The position numbers were made by a program, and so were the translations under genes. Of a stretch of 64,000 bases of DNA, positions 33,309 to 44,041 are shown one piece after another. The stretch's first letter is position 1. The number at the start of each line of letters is the position of its first letter. A model generated the notes under the pieces. It was not told where the DNA came from and made no database searches. It saw only the letters and a program-made list of their open reading frames with translations. Source of the DNA: Russula earlei (taxonomy: Eukaryota; Basidiomycota; Agaricomycetes; Russulales; Russulaceae); the NCBI GenBank assembly GCA_025769875.1, contig JAGFNK010000046.1, forward strand, positions 62,001 through 126,000. Direction: 5' to 3'.

Positions 33309-35504
33309 CTCTGCCTCTGGAAGTTACCATTGTGGTCCTGTACGGTTGTACCTCATATTTTATATCCACCTTGACACAAGGGCCACTCATAAACAATCGC
33401 ACTGGCAAGTACTTATTCCTTTTCCTTTGCTTGTTGAAGGTTGAGGTATGCAGGCTTCCTAGCATTTGCAGTGTTGCACAGTACTAGTATAAGGGGTGCT
33501 GTCTGGCCGACCACTGAATCATGCATGCCACCTGCCTTCCAACAGCCCAGGGCCACGCGTTGCCTGCAGTTGCAGTGGCTGAATAGCGCCATCATCAGTC
33601 ATCCGGCTTATAATTGCCATCCTCTCTCCATCTTTGTCACACAGACCCAGCCCTGACAACTTGATCTCAGGTGCATGTACAAGTGTCTCAGCTTGCATCT
33701 TGATTACCATGTGGTCTTCACTACAGCAGTCAAGATACTTTTGCAAAGCCCTGGAGACATCTGGTGGGAGCAGGAAATTGGTCCTCCTGACCAAGACCCC
33801 CAAGGGCTGGATGACAACTGGTTCTATTCTGCACCTGCGAAGACCTTTGAGCCCGAAGGTGCATGGCTCCCAGAGCTGTGGGAAAGCCCTCAGTCCAGCA
33901 TTGCCTCAGCCATTGCTGCCGTACCCTCTCCCTCACCCACGTTGCCTCCGAGTTCCGGTCCCACCTGCCATCACCATCACCTCTGCATTTCCCATCATCA
34001 CCACTGCCATCACCTTTGCACCCTCAGCCTTCACACCTGCCTTTCCACGGCCTCTCCCTTTCCATCATTGTTGCCTGTTTTGCCCACTGAAGCAGTCGCC
34101 CTGATCGTACCAGTCCTGCCTGCCGTCACTACTGCTCCAGCCCCCACCACAGCCACCTCTCTCTTGGCCTCAGCCTATCCTGCTGTCATCTTTGCCTTGT
34201 CCATCGCCCCTGCCATCTCAGCCGCCTCTGTCTCACTCACTGTCCTGGCAACCATCTCAGTGCCAGCCGCACCAGGAGCCACTGCCCAGGTGAGATTCGC
34301 TTCCATGTTTTGGCCTCAAAGCACCAAGGTCTCTTTTAACTTTTTAGATCGCAGACCAGGTGACACCCCTAGCTTGCTCTCGTCTGGTGGAAATCGACAC
34401 CGGTTCCTAACTTTTCTTCCCTTGAATCACAACTACCACTGCACTCCCAGTTATTGCTGAACATCTTTTCTTTACCAAACACTCCTGTGGCACAGGACAC
34501 TCCCATGCCCTCAGCATCAAGGCCACCAGACCACATGGCCACCCACGTTGGGACTTGTGTCAATTCGTCGCTATTGCCGCACAGATCCTTCGTGTCCATG
34601 AGGCCTCTCCTGAGACATGGGCCTGCACAGGTCGCATTCAAATTGCTTCATTGCCAGTCTCATCTCCCGCATCTGGATAAATGTTGGTGAAGCAGAGGTG
34701 TGCGTAATGGGTATGAATGTGTATGCCTCAGGCAGTCAGGGTCATTGGGACGACAAGGTGATTGAGTACATCACGGGGTCCAGAGAAGAGGCATGGTGAG
34801 TTCGTGGTTGACTAGGGGAAGTTGATGTTTCTGGCAGCGGGCAACGGGTTGCAACCATTTCATGATATCTTGTTGAAAGATACGGATTCAAACCTGGTAA
34901 GATTAATATGCGTGGACCGCAAGAAAGTCCACTACTCAATCTGTCAAAGATACTATAATCGTGTCATTCACTGTGGACTACCTATCAACATACCTCTCGC
35001 TGGTCCCATCAGCCTCCGATGCCGATCTCTCGTTCGATCCCATGGTTTTTCTGTTGAAGCAGATGGGCGCAGGTTATGATAAGAGCGATAAGATCCTTAA
35101 GATCTATCACAAGATATTTCAGTATTGTGTAAGACAAGACTATAATTCAGTAATACCTATCACAAGATATCTACAATGCATGATTAGATGTGAGAGATAA
35201 GATAGGAAACAGTAAGTACTCACTTCAGTATTGTGTAAGACAAGACTGAAGTGATCTATCAAAATACAATGCTCTTAAGTACTCCAGAGCGTCTCTAAGT
35301 ACACTGCAAGTAGCTACCATCAATAAGAAACAAAGATCATACAAGGATCAGTTGTTAGTAGCTACCGATTGTCATCAATTAACTTATCATTGTAGGTAAT
35401 GCAGATCTCAGCATATGAGCTGAGCCAGACCATGTGATCTGATGTGTCATGCATCTATGCCGGTGTTGCCCGGTCTGTGGAACTGACGCATTAATGCATT
35501 CGGC
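33309..35504. other. Interior of the hAT-like unit, unrecognised sequence
   Basis: A long plus-strand frame (33675-34460) starts with LHLDYHVVFTTAVKILLQSP and becomes a proline/threonine/serine/alanine-rich low-complexity run. It may be a captured fragment but no family is evident. At 35118-35141 and 35224-35247 a 24-bp sequence containing AGTATTGTGTAAGACAAG is directly repeated. Around 34830-35220 the sequence is rich in ATCACAAGATA and GATAAGAT motifs. Confidence 0.4.
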
Positions 35505-35521
35505 TGTGATTACATCACAAC

Positions 35522-37621
35522 AGGGGGGCTCCTTGAACCATGACCACCACCAGGTCCGGATTTTCCCACAGCAAAGCCGGGGCAAGGATAGGCAGTGAGG
35601 ATGACAGTGAGCTCTGCAAGGCCAGAGCCACCCATCCAAGCCTTCATAAATCTATGACCCCCTCACCAACTAAACCACCATCCACCAGGCTGACTGGCCA
35701 AACCAATACATGACACAATCACTATGTATACTAGCATAATCTGCAATGAGAACTCCTACCACATTAACACACAACCCAACCATACAACTACCCAGCTCCC
35801 CAACAACAAACAAGCAACACCAGCACCCTCCGTGAACACCCTACCCAACTCCCACCTCCCTCCCCTCCAACTGTCACTACCAATACTATGCCACCACAAC
35901 CACGTGGAAACCACACATGACCCAAACCCCCCACCACCAGCCCGCCTTTCACCACCTGAAACAAAAGTCCTTTGTCCCCAAGAACATAAACCAACCCACC
36001 AAAACAGAGGACCTGTCATGAACCATTCTCTGGAGAGGGCCCTTGAAGGACCCTTCCTTATAGGAGGAAACCCAGCCTCTATGTTGTCACCCTGTTCACA
36101 TGAGCAAAAGGGGTGAGTAGAGGTGTCCACAATATTGCACATGCATTGTCGTGCAAGCGATTCTCGGCACAATCGACATACAGCAAGCCCCACTTATTGG
36201 CAACCCTTCTAGCAATAAAGGACAGTATTAGGGCCCTTCTGGGGACCCTTTAGGACAACTCTAGGTGCTCTACAATGGGTACTAACCTAGTATCAAAGAC
36301 TCTACAACGTGTTATTAGACCAACTCTAATAACTATAGAATGAACTATAAGGCAATACTAAGGACCTTAATAGGAGTATTAGGGTCAACTCTAAGGACCC
36401 TAATAGAGCTATATAAGGGCCTTATAAGATAACACCATTCCCTAACCAAACTACAAGTCCTCAAATGACCGGCCCTAAACTAACTAACAGAAAATGAATC
36501 AGGTGCTCGCACGTGCACTAGAACAGCAAGCACGTGGACAATGAAAGCTCTTACTCATCAGGAAAAGCCTTCTTACTCAGCAGCTTACTGAGCATGACTG
36601 AGCATGCTCAGTAAGTGCACTCCAACTTCTTACTCAGCACTCTATTGTGCTTGATAACAAGGTTATGACTTGTTCTCTATTTAGCAGTTCTCTTGTAGTA
36701 TATAAGCGCTCAATAAAGTAGCGGACAGTCCTCAGACTGTCCATTTGTTTATGGCACTCTCTATTCCTGGGATACTCCTTTAAGGACTGTCCCCTTGTGA
36801 CTATCCTGGCCTCCTCTCTGTGTGATTGTTCAACTCTCACAGTGACAGTACCTCTCTGGTATCTGTTACTACTCTGGACTCTACTCCTTGCCCACGCCGT
36901 CTTGGATGTCTATTGACTCGTCTCTGAGCTTACCCCTCGCTCTTGAACTGGATAGTTCAACAGTGAGTCTTGACAGGACCATCTGGTCCCTAGCAAGAGA
37001 GATGTGGCCACATGCGCCACAACTAAGGCCCAACATCATCTAGGCACCATACTAGGCTGTTGATGCCTCACCCTCCCCAACCAAAATGATGAACCATACC
37101 ATGACAAGAACCACCATGGACGCAACCTGAAAGGAGCCACTTGCCTCCTCCAAATATTAATCTCAGAGGCCACACAGCTAATCTGGGTCATGAGGTGCGA
37201 ACGAGTAATCCAAGATTGAAACCCACACAAGGTGGCTTCATGCCATCAACATGAGGCTCACCAACAACAAAATCACCGCAACACAAATCAAAGGACCTTT
37301 GAGCTAGTGAGAGACACCTGGGAACACGTCCTTAGATAACAATGGACCTCCCGAATGATTGGATCTTCAACCTGTGAGGTTTTAGTGGGTAGGAGGCTAT
37401 GGTAAGTTTGGCCATCTAACAGCGTATCCTGAGTCCCACACTGCCCCCATACCGGCAACCCTGGGGGGCGTGCGTAAATGCATTTCACCCCTCACATCTG
37501 GTCCCCGCACCGGCTACAGTGAGTCAGATAGGGCTGAATTTATTTTCTCCCGCTATCTCACACTTATTAAGGTAGCCTGTACCCGTAACTACCTAATAAA
37601 GCACTATCCAAAAAAAAAAAA
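35522..37621 (+). mobile_element. LINE (non-LTR retrotransposon) fragment with poly(A) tail
   Basis: The 17-bp sequence TGTGATTACATCACAAC occurs at 35505-35521 and again at 37622-37638, directly after a run of 13 A residues. This is the target-site duplication and tail of a non-LTR element. In the 3' part, pieces of frames around 37140-37330 read ISEATQLIWVMRCERVIQD and FELVRDTWEHVLR, resembling the C-terminus of Tad-type ORF2 proteins of agaricomycetes. The element starts AGGGGGGCTCC. Minus the inserted LTR-A (36014-36975) it is only about 1.1 kb, so most of ORF2 including the reverse transcriptase is deleted. Confidence 0.75.
36014..36975 (+). mobile_element. Solo LTR, family A, nested in the LINE and in the hAT-like unit
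   Basis: A 962-bp copy, TGTCATGAACCATTCTCTGG...GAGTCTTGACA, with a perfect GGACC duplication (36009-36013 and 36976-36980). It is younger than the LINE fragment that it splits. Confidence 0.93.
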
Positions 37622-37851
37622 TGTGATTACATCACAACGTCCCAGGGTAGTGGTAACATACCAAATCACCCAAATCAATGATAATCCATTTTCTTCTTAC
37701 GAGTGCCCCCCACTACCTTCCCAGCCAGCTTTACAGTGTGCTCCCACATCCTGTCCAAGATCCAAGTGAGAGGCGGAAATTTATCGGCATGCTGACAAGC
37801 AGGTATGCCTTTGATCCATGGCTCGTCCATATCACCTCACATCACTCTTAG

Positions 37852-38216
37852 AAATGCAGACATTTCACGTGCCCTCGTCAGGGATATGTATACTAAATCA
37901 TGGAGCGCATTCGACCGCCTTGTGTCCATCGTTCCTCTTGGCGGTGCTATCAGGTTCGTCTCGCCAATATGTTCACCTTTGTCCCTCATTTACACCACAT
38001 CTCTCAGTCTTAACGACAAGCTGTTCAGCTTTTGGCTCCTTCAGGGCGACAGCCACCCACTGTCCCACATGGAAGGGATCTTCCGGTTTGAGACGGGCGT
38101 GAAGGTCAACAAGTTCCATGACCTTCGTGCTAACCCTCGATGCCTAGTCGAAAGTCAAGTGCTCTCATTTCGCGTGCGATGGGCGCGTATGACATCGACC
38201 GGTGCACTTGGTGCAA
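37852..38216 (+). pseudogene. Captured xylulokinase (FGGY kinase) fragment
   Basis: Two exon pieces flank a 54-bp intron (37954-38007). The first reads NADISRALVRDMYTKSW and FDRLVSIVPLGGAI, the second LNDKLFSFWLLQGDS, IFRFETGVKVNKFHDLRA and VESQVLSFRVRWARM. These match the C-terminal FGGY domain of fungal D-xylulose kinases, which phosphorylate D-xylulose for the pentose phosphate pathway. An acceptor TCTTAG at 37846-37851 precedes the first piece, so a further upstream intron was cut. Neither the N-terminal domain nor the end of the protein is here. Retained introns mean capture at the DNA level. Confidence 0.75.
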
Positions 38217-38639
38217 CCGTCGATCGTGCATGGGGCTTTCCCTTTGCCGCTGCCATCTCAGTGCCCCCTGCGCCTCTCAGCCTCTTGCCGCTTACGCCTG
38301 CATCGGTCCTGCATCACCTCTACCCCTGCTTGACCCACCACCTCCCACACCTGTGTCTACGGACTCACACTCACCAACTACGCCTGTTCTGCCACTCTCT
38401 GACCCACTGCCACCGCCTACCCCTTCCAACTCCACTGTGCTATTGTTTTCGCCACCCACCATCACGCCGCCTCACCCACCCAACCACAATGTATTCAGAT
38501 CAAACGATGCGTGCGGCGGCATATCCAGTTTGCTCTGGGCGAATGGCGAGATCCCAGTAATCGGTGTCGACTGTCCCTGCTGTGCTGTCCCCGTGCGAGC
38601 TGCCGACAACTCACCGACAGATGTGGGCAAGTCCGACCC

Positions 38640-40040
38640 TGGATGACTAGAATCTGCGGAACAAGGAGCAGACTCTGGTGGCTCGTCATCCATATGGGAT
38701 AAAGTCACCCAAGTTGAGTTCTGGGTCCACTGCGTGCGTAAAATGGGATGCTTGCATGGGCGGTACCGGTGGCGGTGCACCCCAAGAGACTGGGGGAACA
38801 CCAGAGGTGGAAGAGGGGACAACAGAAGGTGGGTTTGAGTGCGAGTGCGCCAGGGGCTGGAACGGTGCGCAGCCTGGCAAGATGCTCGCGCTCGCGCTCC
38901 TGCTCGGCCATCTCGATTTCACGTCACGCTGCTTGGCAATGATCGAGTCTTCATTCACGTCCTCAATGTCCTGCAGGCCCTTGTGGGTGATCTTGGAGAG
39001 TGGGACAGCCTTTTTGATCAAGATGAACTGCTCAAGAGCCTCCTGATCGGCTTGCTTCATTGACTGCTGTTGTTCCAGCGACGCCAGGTCGGTCGAGGAC
39101 ATCGTGGAGAGCGTTTTGGGAGTGACTTGTCTGGAGGAGATGCGCTTGTGCAGTGCCACGTGGACGGATTGCTGAAAATTGAAGGTGAATGTGCGGAAAC
39201 GCTCTCTGTACATCGTGATCAGAACGTGCGTGCATAAGGGCAACCGAGAAACGCACTTGTACTTGATGCCTGTGCCTGGATTTCCAAGTCTATCTGGCTC
39301 CGAATACGTATCGAATACCGCTTTCTCGACATGGGTTGCAAATGCCGTGGCGGCGGTGGCGCGCTCTCAAACTTAGGTCTTCTCGACTTCAGTCAGCTCC
39401 TCGGGCTTTCTTTCTACCATTGCCTTGTTTTGATCCCTGGATTCCCCTGCGTTGCATTCCAGCTGGATGTGGGGATACTGCATGAATATGCCTGTGAACA
39501 TCTTGGTGAACTTTCCGAGGCAATATTTGCGCGCAGCATCCTCTGTTACAGTAGACGATGACTCGGCACGCTTGCTCTTTGCAGTGGAAGGTGATGTCGG
39601 GACACCCGAGGTGCTGGTGTACTGCCTGCGCTTGAGTGGGCCCGGTTGAGGAGAGGTGGATATGGTGACTTTGTCAAGGTGACGTTCGACTGACGAGGAT
39701 GCGCTCCCGTCGCTGTCGCCTTTTCATTCTCGACGTCTTCATCAGAGTCGGAGGACAGAGGGACGGCGATGGGCCGATTATTTGCGCGCTGTCCAGAATG
39801 CGTGATGTGCATGTGGTAACACCAGGACAGCGATGGGCGATGACACACCTTGCGTTTGTGCGCAGTCCCAGTTGCGCCCTCGAGACGATCAGGATTGTCA
39901 ATGTATACATCCCCACTCCCATCGTCGCTTGACTCTGATAGCTCTGCGGGCGAGGGCTGTTGCTGCAGTTGGCCTTTTGTCTCCGATCGCTCGATTGCGT
40001 CCTCCGCTTGTTCGGGCTTTGCCCAGAAGAACACCCTGAG
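38640..40040 (-). pseudogene. Captured BYE1-like (TFIIS central domain) gene fragment
   Basis: Read on the minus strand, the segment starts with a serine/acidic region (SESSDDGSGDVYIDNPDRLE, LSSDSDEDVENEK) with an apparent intron near 39850-39780. It then has AARKYCLGKFTKMFTGIFMQ and FNFQQSVHVALHKRI, TLSTMSSTDLAS and AVPLSKITHKGLQDIEDVNE. This order is that of the TFIIS central domain in BYE1/PHF3-type regulators of RNA polymerase II elongation. Frame changes near 39660 and 39390 break it, and both ends of the gene are missing. Beyond the domain the frame continues as a proline-rich stretch toward 38686. Confidence 0.75.
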
Positions 40041-40405
40041 AACGAAAGCACGCTACTGCCTCAACTGGAACAATTGCTGCCACCAGAAGTTTGTCAATGC
40101 CCAAGACATGCCACCAGCTCAGGAAGCATGCAGCATGCAACCTTTCGCCTCACCTCACCCACTTGCGCGCCATTGTCCAGGTGTGCCACTGCCACCTCGG
40201 TTGGAGAAGACCATGACGCCGCGGCTGAGAAACGAGAGCAAGAACAACATGCAATCAAGGCTCGCTGCCCACCACTCACTCCGTCCCCAAAACCTCGATG
40301 CTGCCTCCTTTTAAGCTCACCCCTCAACGCTATGAAGCCAACGCCACTGCAGCTACAGCAACGCAACAACAACATCAACAGCAGCAGCGTCTGGCCATAC
40401 CATGA

Positions 40406-40762
40406 CGCATTCTCATCGGCGAACTAGGCGTTGGCAAAACCTCCATCGCCGAAGGACTCGCGCAGCGCATTGTCAACCGCGACGTCCCTACTTCTCTCAT
40501 TTCTCGCGTCTTCTCCCTCGACATGGGCGCGTTCATGGCTGGTGCCAAGTACAAAGGCGAATACGAGGAGTGCATCAAATCCGTCTTGAACGAAGGGGAG
40601 AAGGCTGCCGCCGACGGCGGTCCCAGCGTCATACTCTTCATCGATGAGCTCCACCTCATCATGGCTGGCCGCGGATCCGAAGGCGGTGGCATGGACGCCG
40701 CCAACCTGTTCAAGCCGCTCCTGGCTCGCGGAAAGCTGCACTGCATCGGCGCAACGATGTAG
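40406..40762 (+). pseudogene. Captured Hsp104/ClpB AAA+ fragment (first nucleotide-binding domain)
   Basis: An open frame reads [20 protein letters not shown] (Walker A, with Leu for the usual Pro), [38 protein letters not shown] (Walker B) and [20 protein letters not shown], then a stop. This is the central part of the first AAA+ module of fungal Hsp104/ClpB disaggregases. The rest of the chaperone is absent on both sides, so it is a captured fragment. Upstream, a glutamine-rich piece (QQQHQQQQ) comes from an unrelated source. Confidence 0.85.
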
Positions 40763-42470
40763 ATGAACATTTGATTATGATATTACCAATAATAACAGAG
40801 TTAAGGCAGAATCGTTTCGAGAGGAGAATACGCAAGGTGTTTAGATACAGAGGCAGGTACAAAGGATGGGAGCCTACTACTTCTCCCTAGATCCAGTAGG
40901 ACATGGTGAGGAGCGAAATGTGAGGCATTGAGGGCTGTGAGCCCTCGTGTATGGCACAGTTGGCGAATGCATGGTTGTTGAGGCAGGTGCAAGACAGTTG
41001 AAGCATGGCATAGATGTAAAAGTTCGAGGCCAGGTGACAGGTGAATGGTAGAGTTGGGAGGAAGGGGAGATAAGGGAGAGACAGAGAGGCGAGGGCGAAG
41101 GGGAAGTGATGAAGCAAGAAGCAACAAGACGAGCAGAGCCAAAAGTAGAAATGGCCCAAATGGGATGGCTCTCAAAAACTACAAGCCATGGCTGCATGCT
41201 CAAGTAAGACTCATGACTGGCAAGTGGCAACAAAGGTGTTTGATGTTCTCAAAATGGAAAGTAGATCCAAAAGTAGACATGGCCCAAATGGGGTGGCTTG
41301 AATTGGCTCAAGCCACAAGCCAGGCTTGGCTTGGTCTGGCTCACCCAATCTGGCCAAGCCATTGCTGAGCTGAACTGAGCTGGACCTAGGGTTTTTCCGG
41401 CCCGGCTTGGCCTGAAAGCCCCGGCTTTGGCTCGGCCCGAGGCGGCTTTGGCTTTCTAAAACCCCAGGCCGGGCCAAAGCCGTCAACCCCGGCTTGGCTC
41501 CGGCTTGGCCCGGCCTAGGCCACGGCTTTTGTAGTAAGATTTTTGTATGTGAGCCTGCTGGCCACATGACTTGTACCAGGCCTTGCGCGCCATGCGTTCA
41601 CTTTCCCTTCGTCTTGCATCCCACTCACATCCCTCCTTCCAACTATCGTCATTCCTTTCACCTCACTCTCCTTTCCTCGCGTTCCCACTCTCGACGTCAT
41701 CCCCACCGCATTGCCCACTCCATGTCAGCAGACTACGACAACGGCTCAATTCGATCGCCGTCGACGTCACTCGCCTTGCCGCTCAATGCCTTCATCCCTT
41801 CGGTCTTCAAGTCGGAGCACGGCTCCTCTCCACACTTTGACCTACGGCACGACGCCATCGCCGTCCGGCTGCGCCTCGCGCCCTCCCAAGACCGTCCCTC
41901 AAGCATCGTCCTCGCGTTCGCCACACGTCTACGCATGGACCCGTATGACGCGTTCGACATCGTCACCATCGCCTTACCTGAGGGCTCGCTGCCCACAGCG
42001 CCTCGCCCATCGTCATTGCCGCCCTATTCGAGGGCTCGCTGCCCATAGCGTCTCGCCCCCGACATCATCGCCGCATCGCCTCGCGCTCGCGGATTCGCAG
42101 TAGGAGGACTTTAGAATAGCACTTTTGTATTTAAATATCAAATATATTACGGAGTCGTTATGTTCTGGAGAGCATGATGAGGCATAGTAAGAGCATTGAT
42201 TATACATGTGGAATGAGTGAAGTCCAGTGTACAACATGGTACGCTGCGGGACGAAGTGATCTAAGACTGAGGAAAGGGATTACGAGCAACCAATGCGACT
42301 GAGCATTGCACATTGACATATAGGCCACCAAGGTTTACATTGTACATGTACTTGACTCAAGCAAAAAGGAAGGTTGAGAGGGAAGCACAGATACGACGAT
42401 GAAAAACGACAAGGGAACAATGGTGTGTCAAATTGATAAATTAAAGTTTGATGATTACCCAAATGATCAA
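40763..42470. other. Interior of the hAT-like unit, 3' part, unrecognised
   Basis: A 32-bp sequence containing AAGTAGAAATGGCCCAAATG occurs at 41139-41170 and again at 41267-41298 with few changes. At 41571-42110 GC-rich frames (for example ADYDNGSIRSPSTSLALPL) could be another captured exon, but no family is evident; a short near-duplicate of CCCTATTCGAGGGCTCGCTG-like sequence recurs at about 41980-42050. Confidence 0.35.
41390..41525. repeat. GGCCGGGCC / GCCAAAGCC motif array
   Basis: A dense, GC-rich array of GGCCCGGCTTGG, GGCTTTGGC and GCCGGGCCAAAGCC motifs. The same motifs form a second array at 42470-42625 next to the right terminal inverted repeat. Such arrays are typical subterminal regions of fungal hAT elements and MITEs. 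Two arrays 1 kb apart suggest a smaller related element nested at the right end. Confidence 0.6.
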
Positions 42471-42625
42471 AGCCGGGGCTTGACGGCCCGGCTTTGGCTT
42501 TTCAAATCACAGGCCGGGCCAAAGCCGTCACGAAGCCGTCACTTTGGCCCGGCTCGGCCCGGCCTATTTCGGCCTGGCTTGGCCCGGCTCACGGCCTGAG
42601 GCCGGGCCGGGCACATCCCTAGCTG
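42470..42625. repeat. Right subterminal GGCCGGGCC array of the hAT-like unit
   Basis: GC-rich array of GGCCCGGCT, GCCGGGCC and GCCGTCA motifs immediately inside the right terminus ...GTGACAGCACTA. It resembles the array at 41390-41525. Confidence 0.6.
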
Positions 42626-42651
42626 GACCGGACCAAGCCGTGACAGCACTA

Positions 42652-42986
42652 CCTGTACACAGTATATAAGCCCCAATGCAGCATGGCAGTTGTCAGACTG
42701 TCCATTTGTGATACTCTCTTTCCAAAGTACTCCTCAGTGACTGCTTTGTTTACAGTCCCCTTGTCTCCCAAGGTACTCCTCTACAACTGCCTTGTTTCAA
42801 GAGATCCCACATTGGCCACTCATCTTTGCCTCTGTCTCCAAACACTCCTGCCAGTCCCTCTCTGGTATCTACTGCTAATTTGGCTTGTCCTCATTGGCAA
42901 TATCATTGTCAACATTCACCACCTTGTCCAATCCCTTCATCCACCTGCTCCTGAGTCCTAAGTGATCAGCAGTATGTGTCTTGACA
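42652..42986 (+). mobile_element. LTR-B copy, 3' part
   Basis: Continues the LTR-B copy of 32573-33048 from CCTGTACACAGTATATAAGCC to GTGTCTTGACA at 42986. Joining the two parts across the hAT-like insertion gives a colinear LTR. Confidence 0.8.
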
Positions 42987-43762
42987 AAAAGCTATGCCTG
43001 GAAGATGAAGGTCCAGAAGGTGGAAATAGTCCTCTATGCATTTTGTTGGATGTTTCAGGTTCCTTTGCTGCAGTGCTATCTTGAGCCTTGTGCTTGTGGC
43101 TGCTCCTCATTGGATCATGACCAAGGATGCTCTTGTGTGATGGCATCACAGCCATTGGAGTGTTAGCTCAATTCCATAGGGCCAAGTCCCTGTGACTTGG
43201 TTCAGTGGTTCAATGGGGGCTGGCTTGAAGAGACTGGATCAAGGGTTTAGTGTCTCAGGACTAAGTCAAGCAATGACTAGTCTGCAGACAGAGTTGGTCT
43301 TCTGATTACTTCACAGAAGAGGAGGATGATGAGAGAGAGGCAGAGGAGGAAGAGGAACACAAGGGTTCCCTAATGTGAACTCAAGTCAAGCAGAGTATAG
43401 GCCAGCACAAGTGACTTGTGATTGAGAGAGGATACAGGGCAAGGGATGAGACAGGCAATGGGACAAAGCTAAGCTTGGGGCATTCCTCAGCTTCTACAGG
43501 CACTTAAATACTGTAAGTGGTGAGACTGTACAGCACTATATGCAGAACAGTAGATAAATGTGAACCAATGGCAGAAAAGAATCAAACAATAGGTGAAACA
43601 TGACAAGTCAAACAATAAGGGACTATCACAATCAAGGGATGAAGCAGTAACCAAGGAGATGAGGGTAGAGTGTAAAATTAGCATAAGGGATCAAAGGTAA
43701 CCAATGAACCAGAAGAGGGGTAGATTACAACATCATGCCCTCCTCATGCTTAGTTCTCTGAA
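42987..43762. other. Repeat-derived stretch without a gene
   Basis: AT-rich sequence with short frames only. The region 43300-43400 is purine-rich (GAGGAGGATGATGAGAGAG). It probably belongs to the decayed minus-strand retroelement that follows. Confidence 0.3.
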
Positions 43763-44040
43763 CTAATCAGTTTCAGGTCCCAACTCATGGAAATTGTTAC
43801 CTTTGCCCTCTAGCCAAGTGTTCTGGGGCTGGGCCTCCATCTTGGGGCAGTACCCTCTGTAATTCCTGTGAGTTCTCCTCAGGATACACTCTGTCTGACC
43901 ATTGCAATAGGTGTGGGGTTTGTTGCAGTCCTTGTTCCAATGACCCTTGATGCCGCAATGTTTGCAGACATGTTGATGCTTCTGAAGTTGATGATGCTGT
44001 GCTTTGGTCATGTGTGCTGGAGTGAGGGGGGTATTTGTGG
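43763..44040 (-). pseudogene. Gag zinc-knuckle fragment of a retroelement
   Basis: A minus-strand frame reads CKHCGIKGHWNKDC (CX2CX4HX4C) followed by NYRGYCPKMEAQPQNTW. It is the C-terminal nucleocapsid part of a gag protein. It abuts the LTR at 44042 without the LTR's normal terminal TTGACA, so the junction is rearranged. Confidence 0.6.
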
Positions 44041-44041
44041 A

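Larger units (their letters stand above)
33049..42651. mobile_element. hAT-type insertion (9.6 kb) carrying host-gene fragments
   Basis: The unit begins TAGTGCTGTCAC and ends GTGACAGCACTA, a perfect 12-bp terminal inverted repeat. It is bordered by an 8-bp duplication CCTGTACA (33041-33048 and 42652-42659). An 8-bp duplication and a TAGTG-type terminus are the hallmarks of hAT transposons. The unit sits inside an LTR-B copy whose two halves join exactly. No hAT transposase is visible. Inside are a LINE fragment, a solo LTR-A and pieces of unrelated cellular genes (xylulokinase, BYE1-like, Hsp104). Subterminal GGCTTG/AAGCC-rich sequence lies at both ends. Transposition would have depended on a transposase supplied elsewhere. 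An alternative is that two separate hAT ends bracket an accreted segment. Confidence 0.8.

Noticed and set aside
33675..34460. A 261-codon frame inside the hAT-like unit as an intact gene
   Set aside because: Second half is simple Pro/Ala/Thr/Ser sequence and no family is recognisable; kept only as an unassigned stretch.
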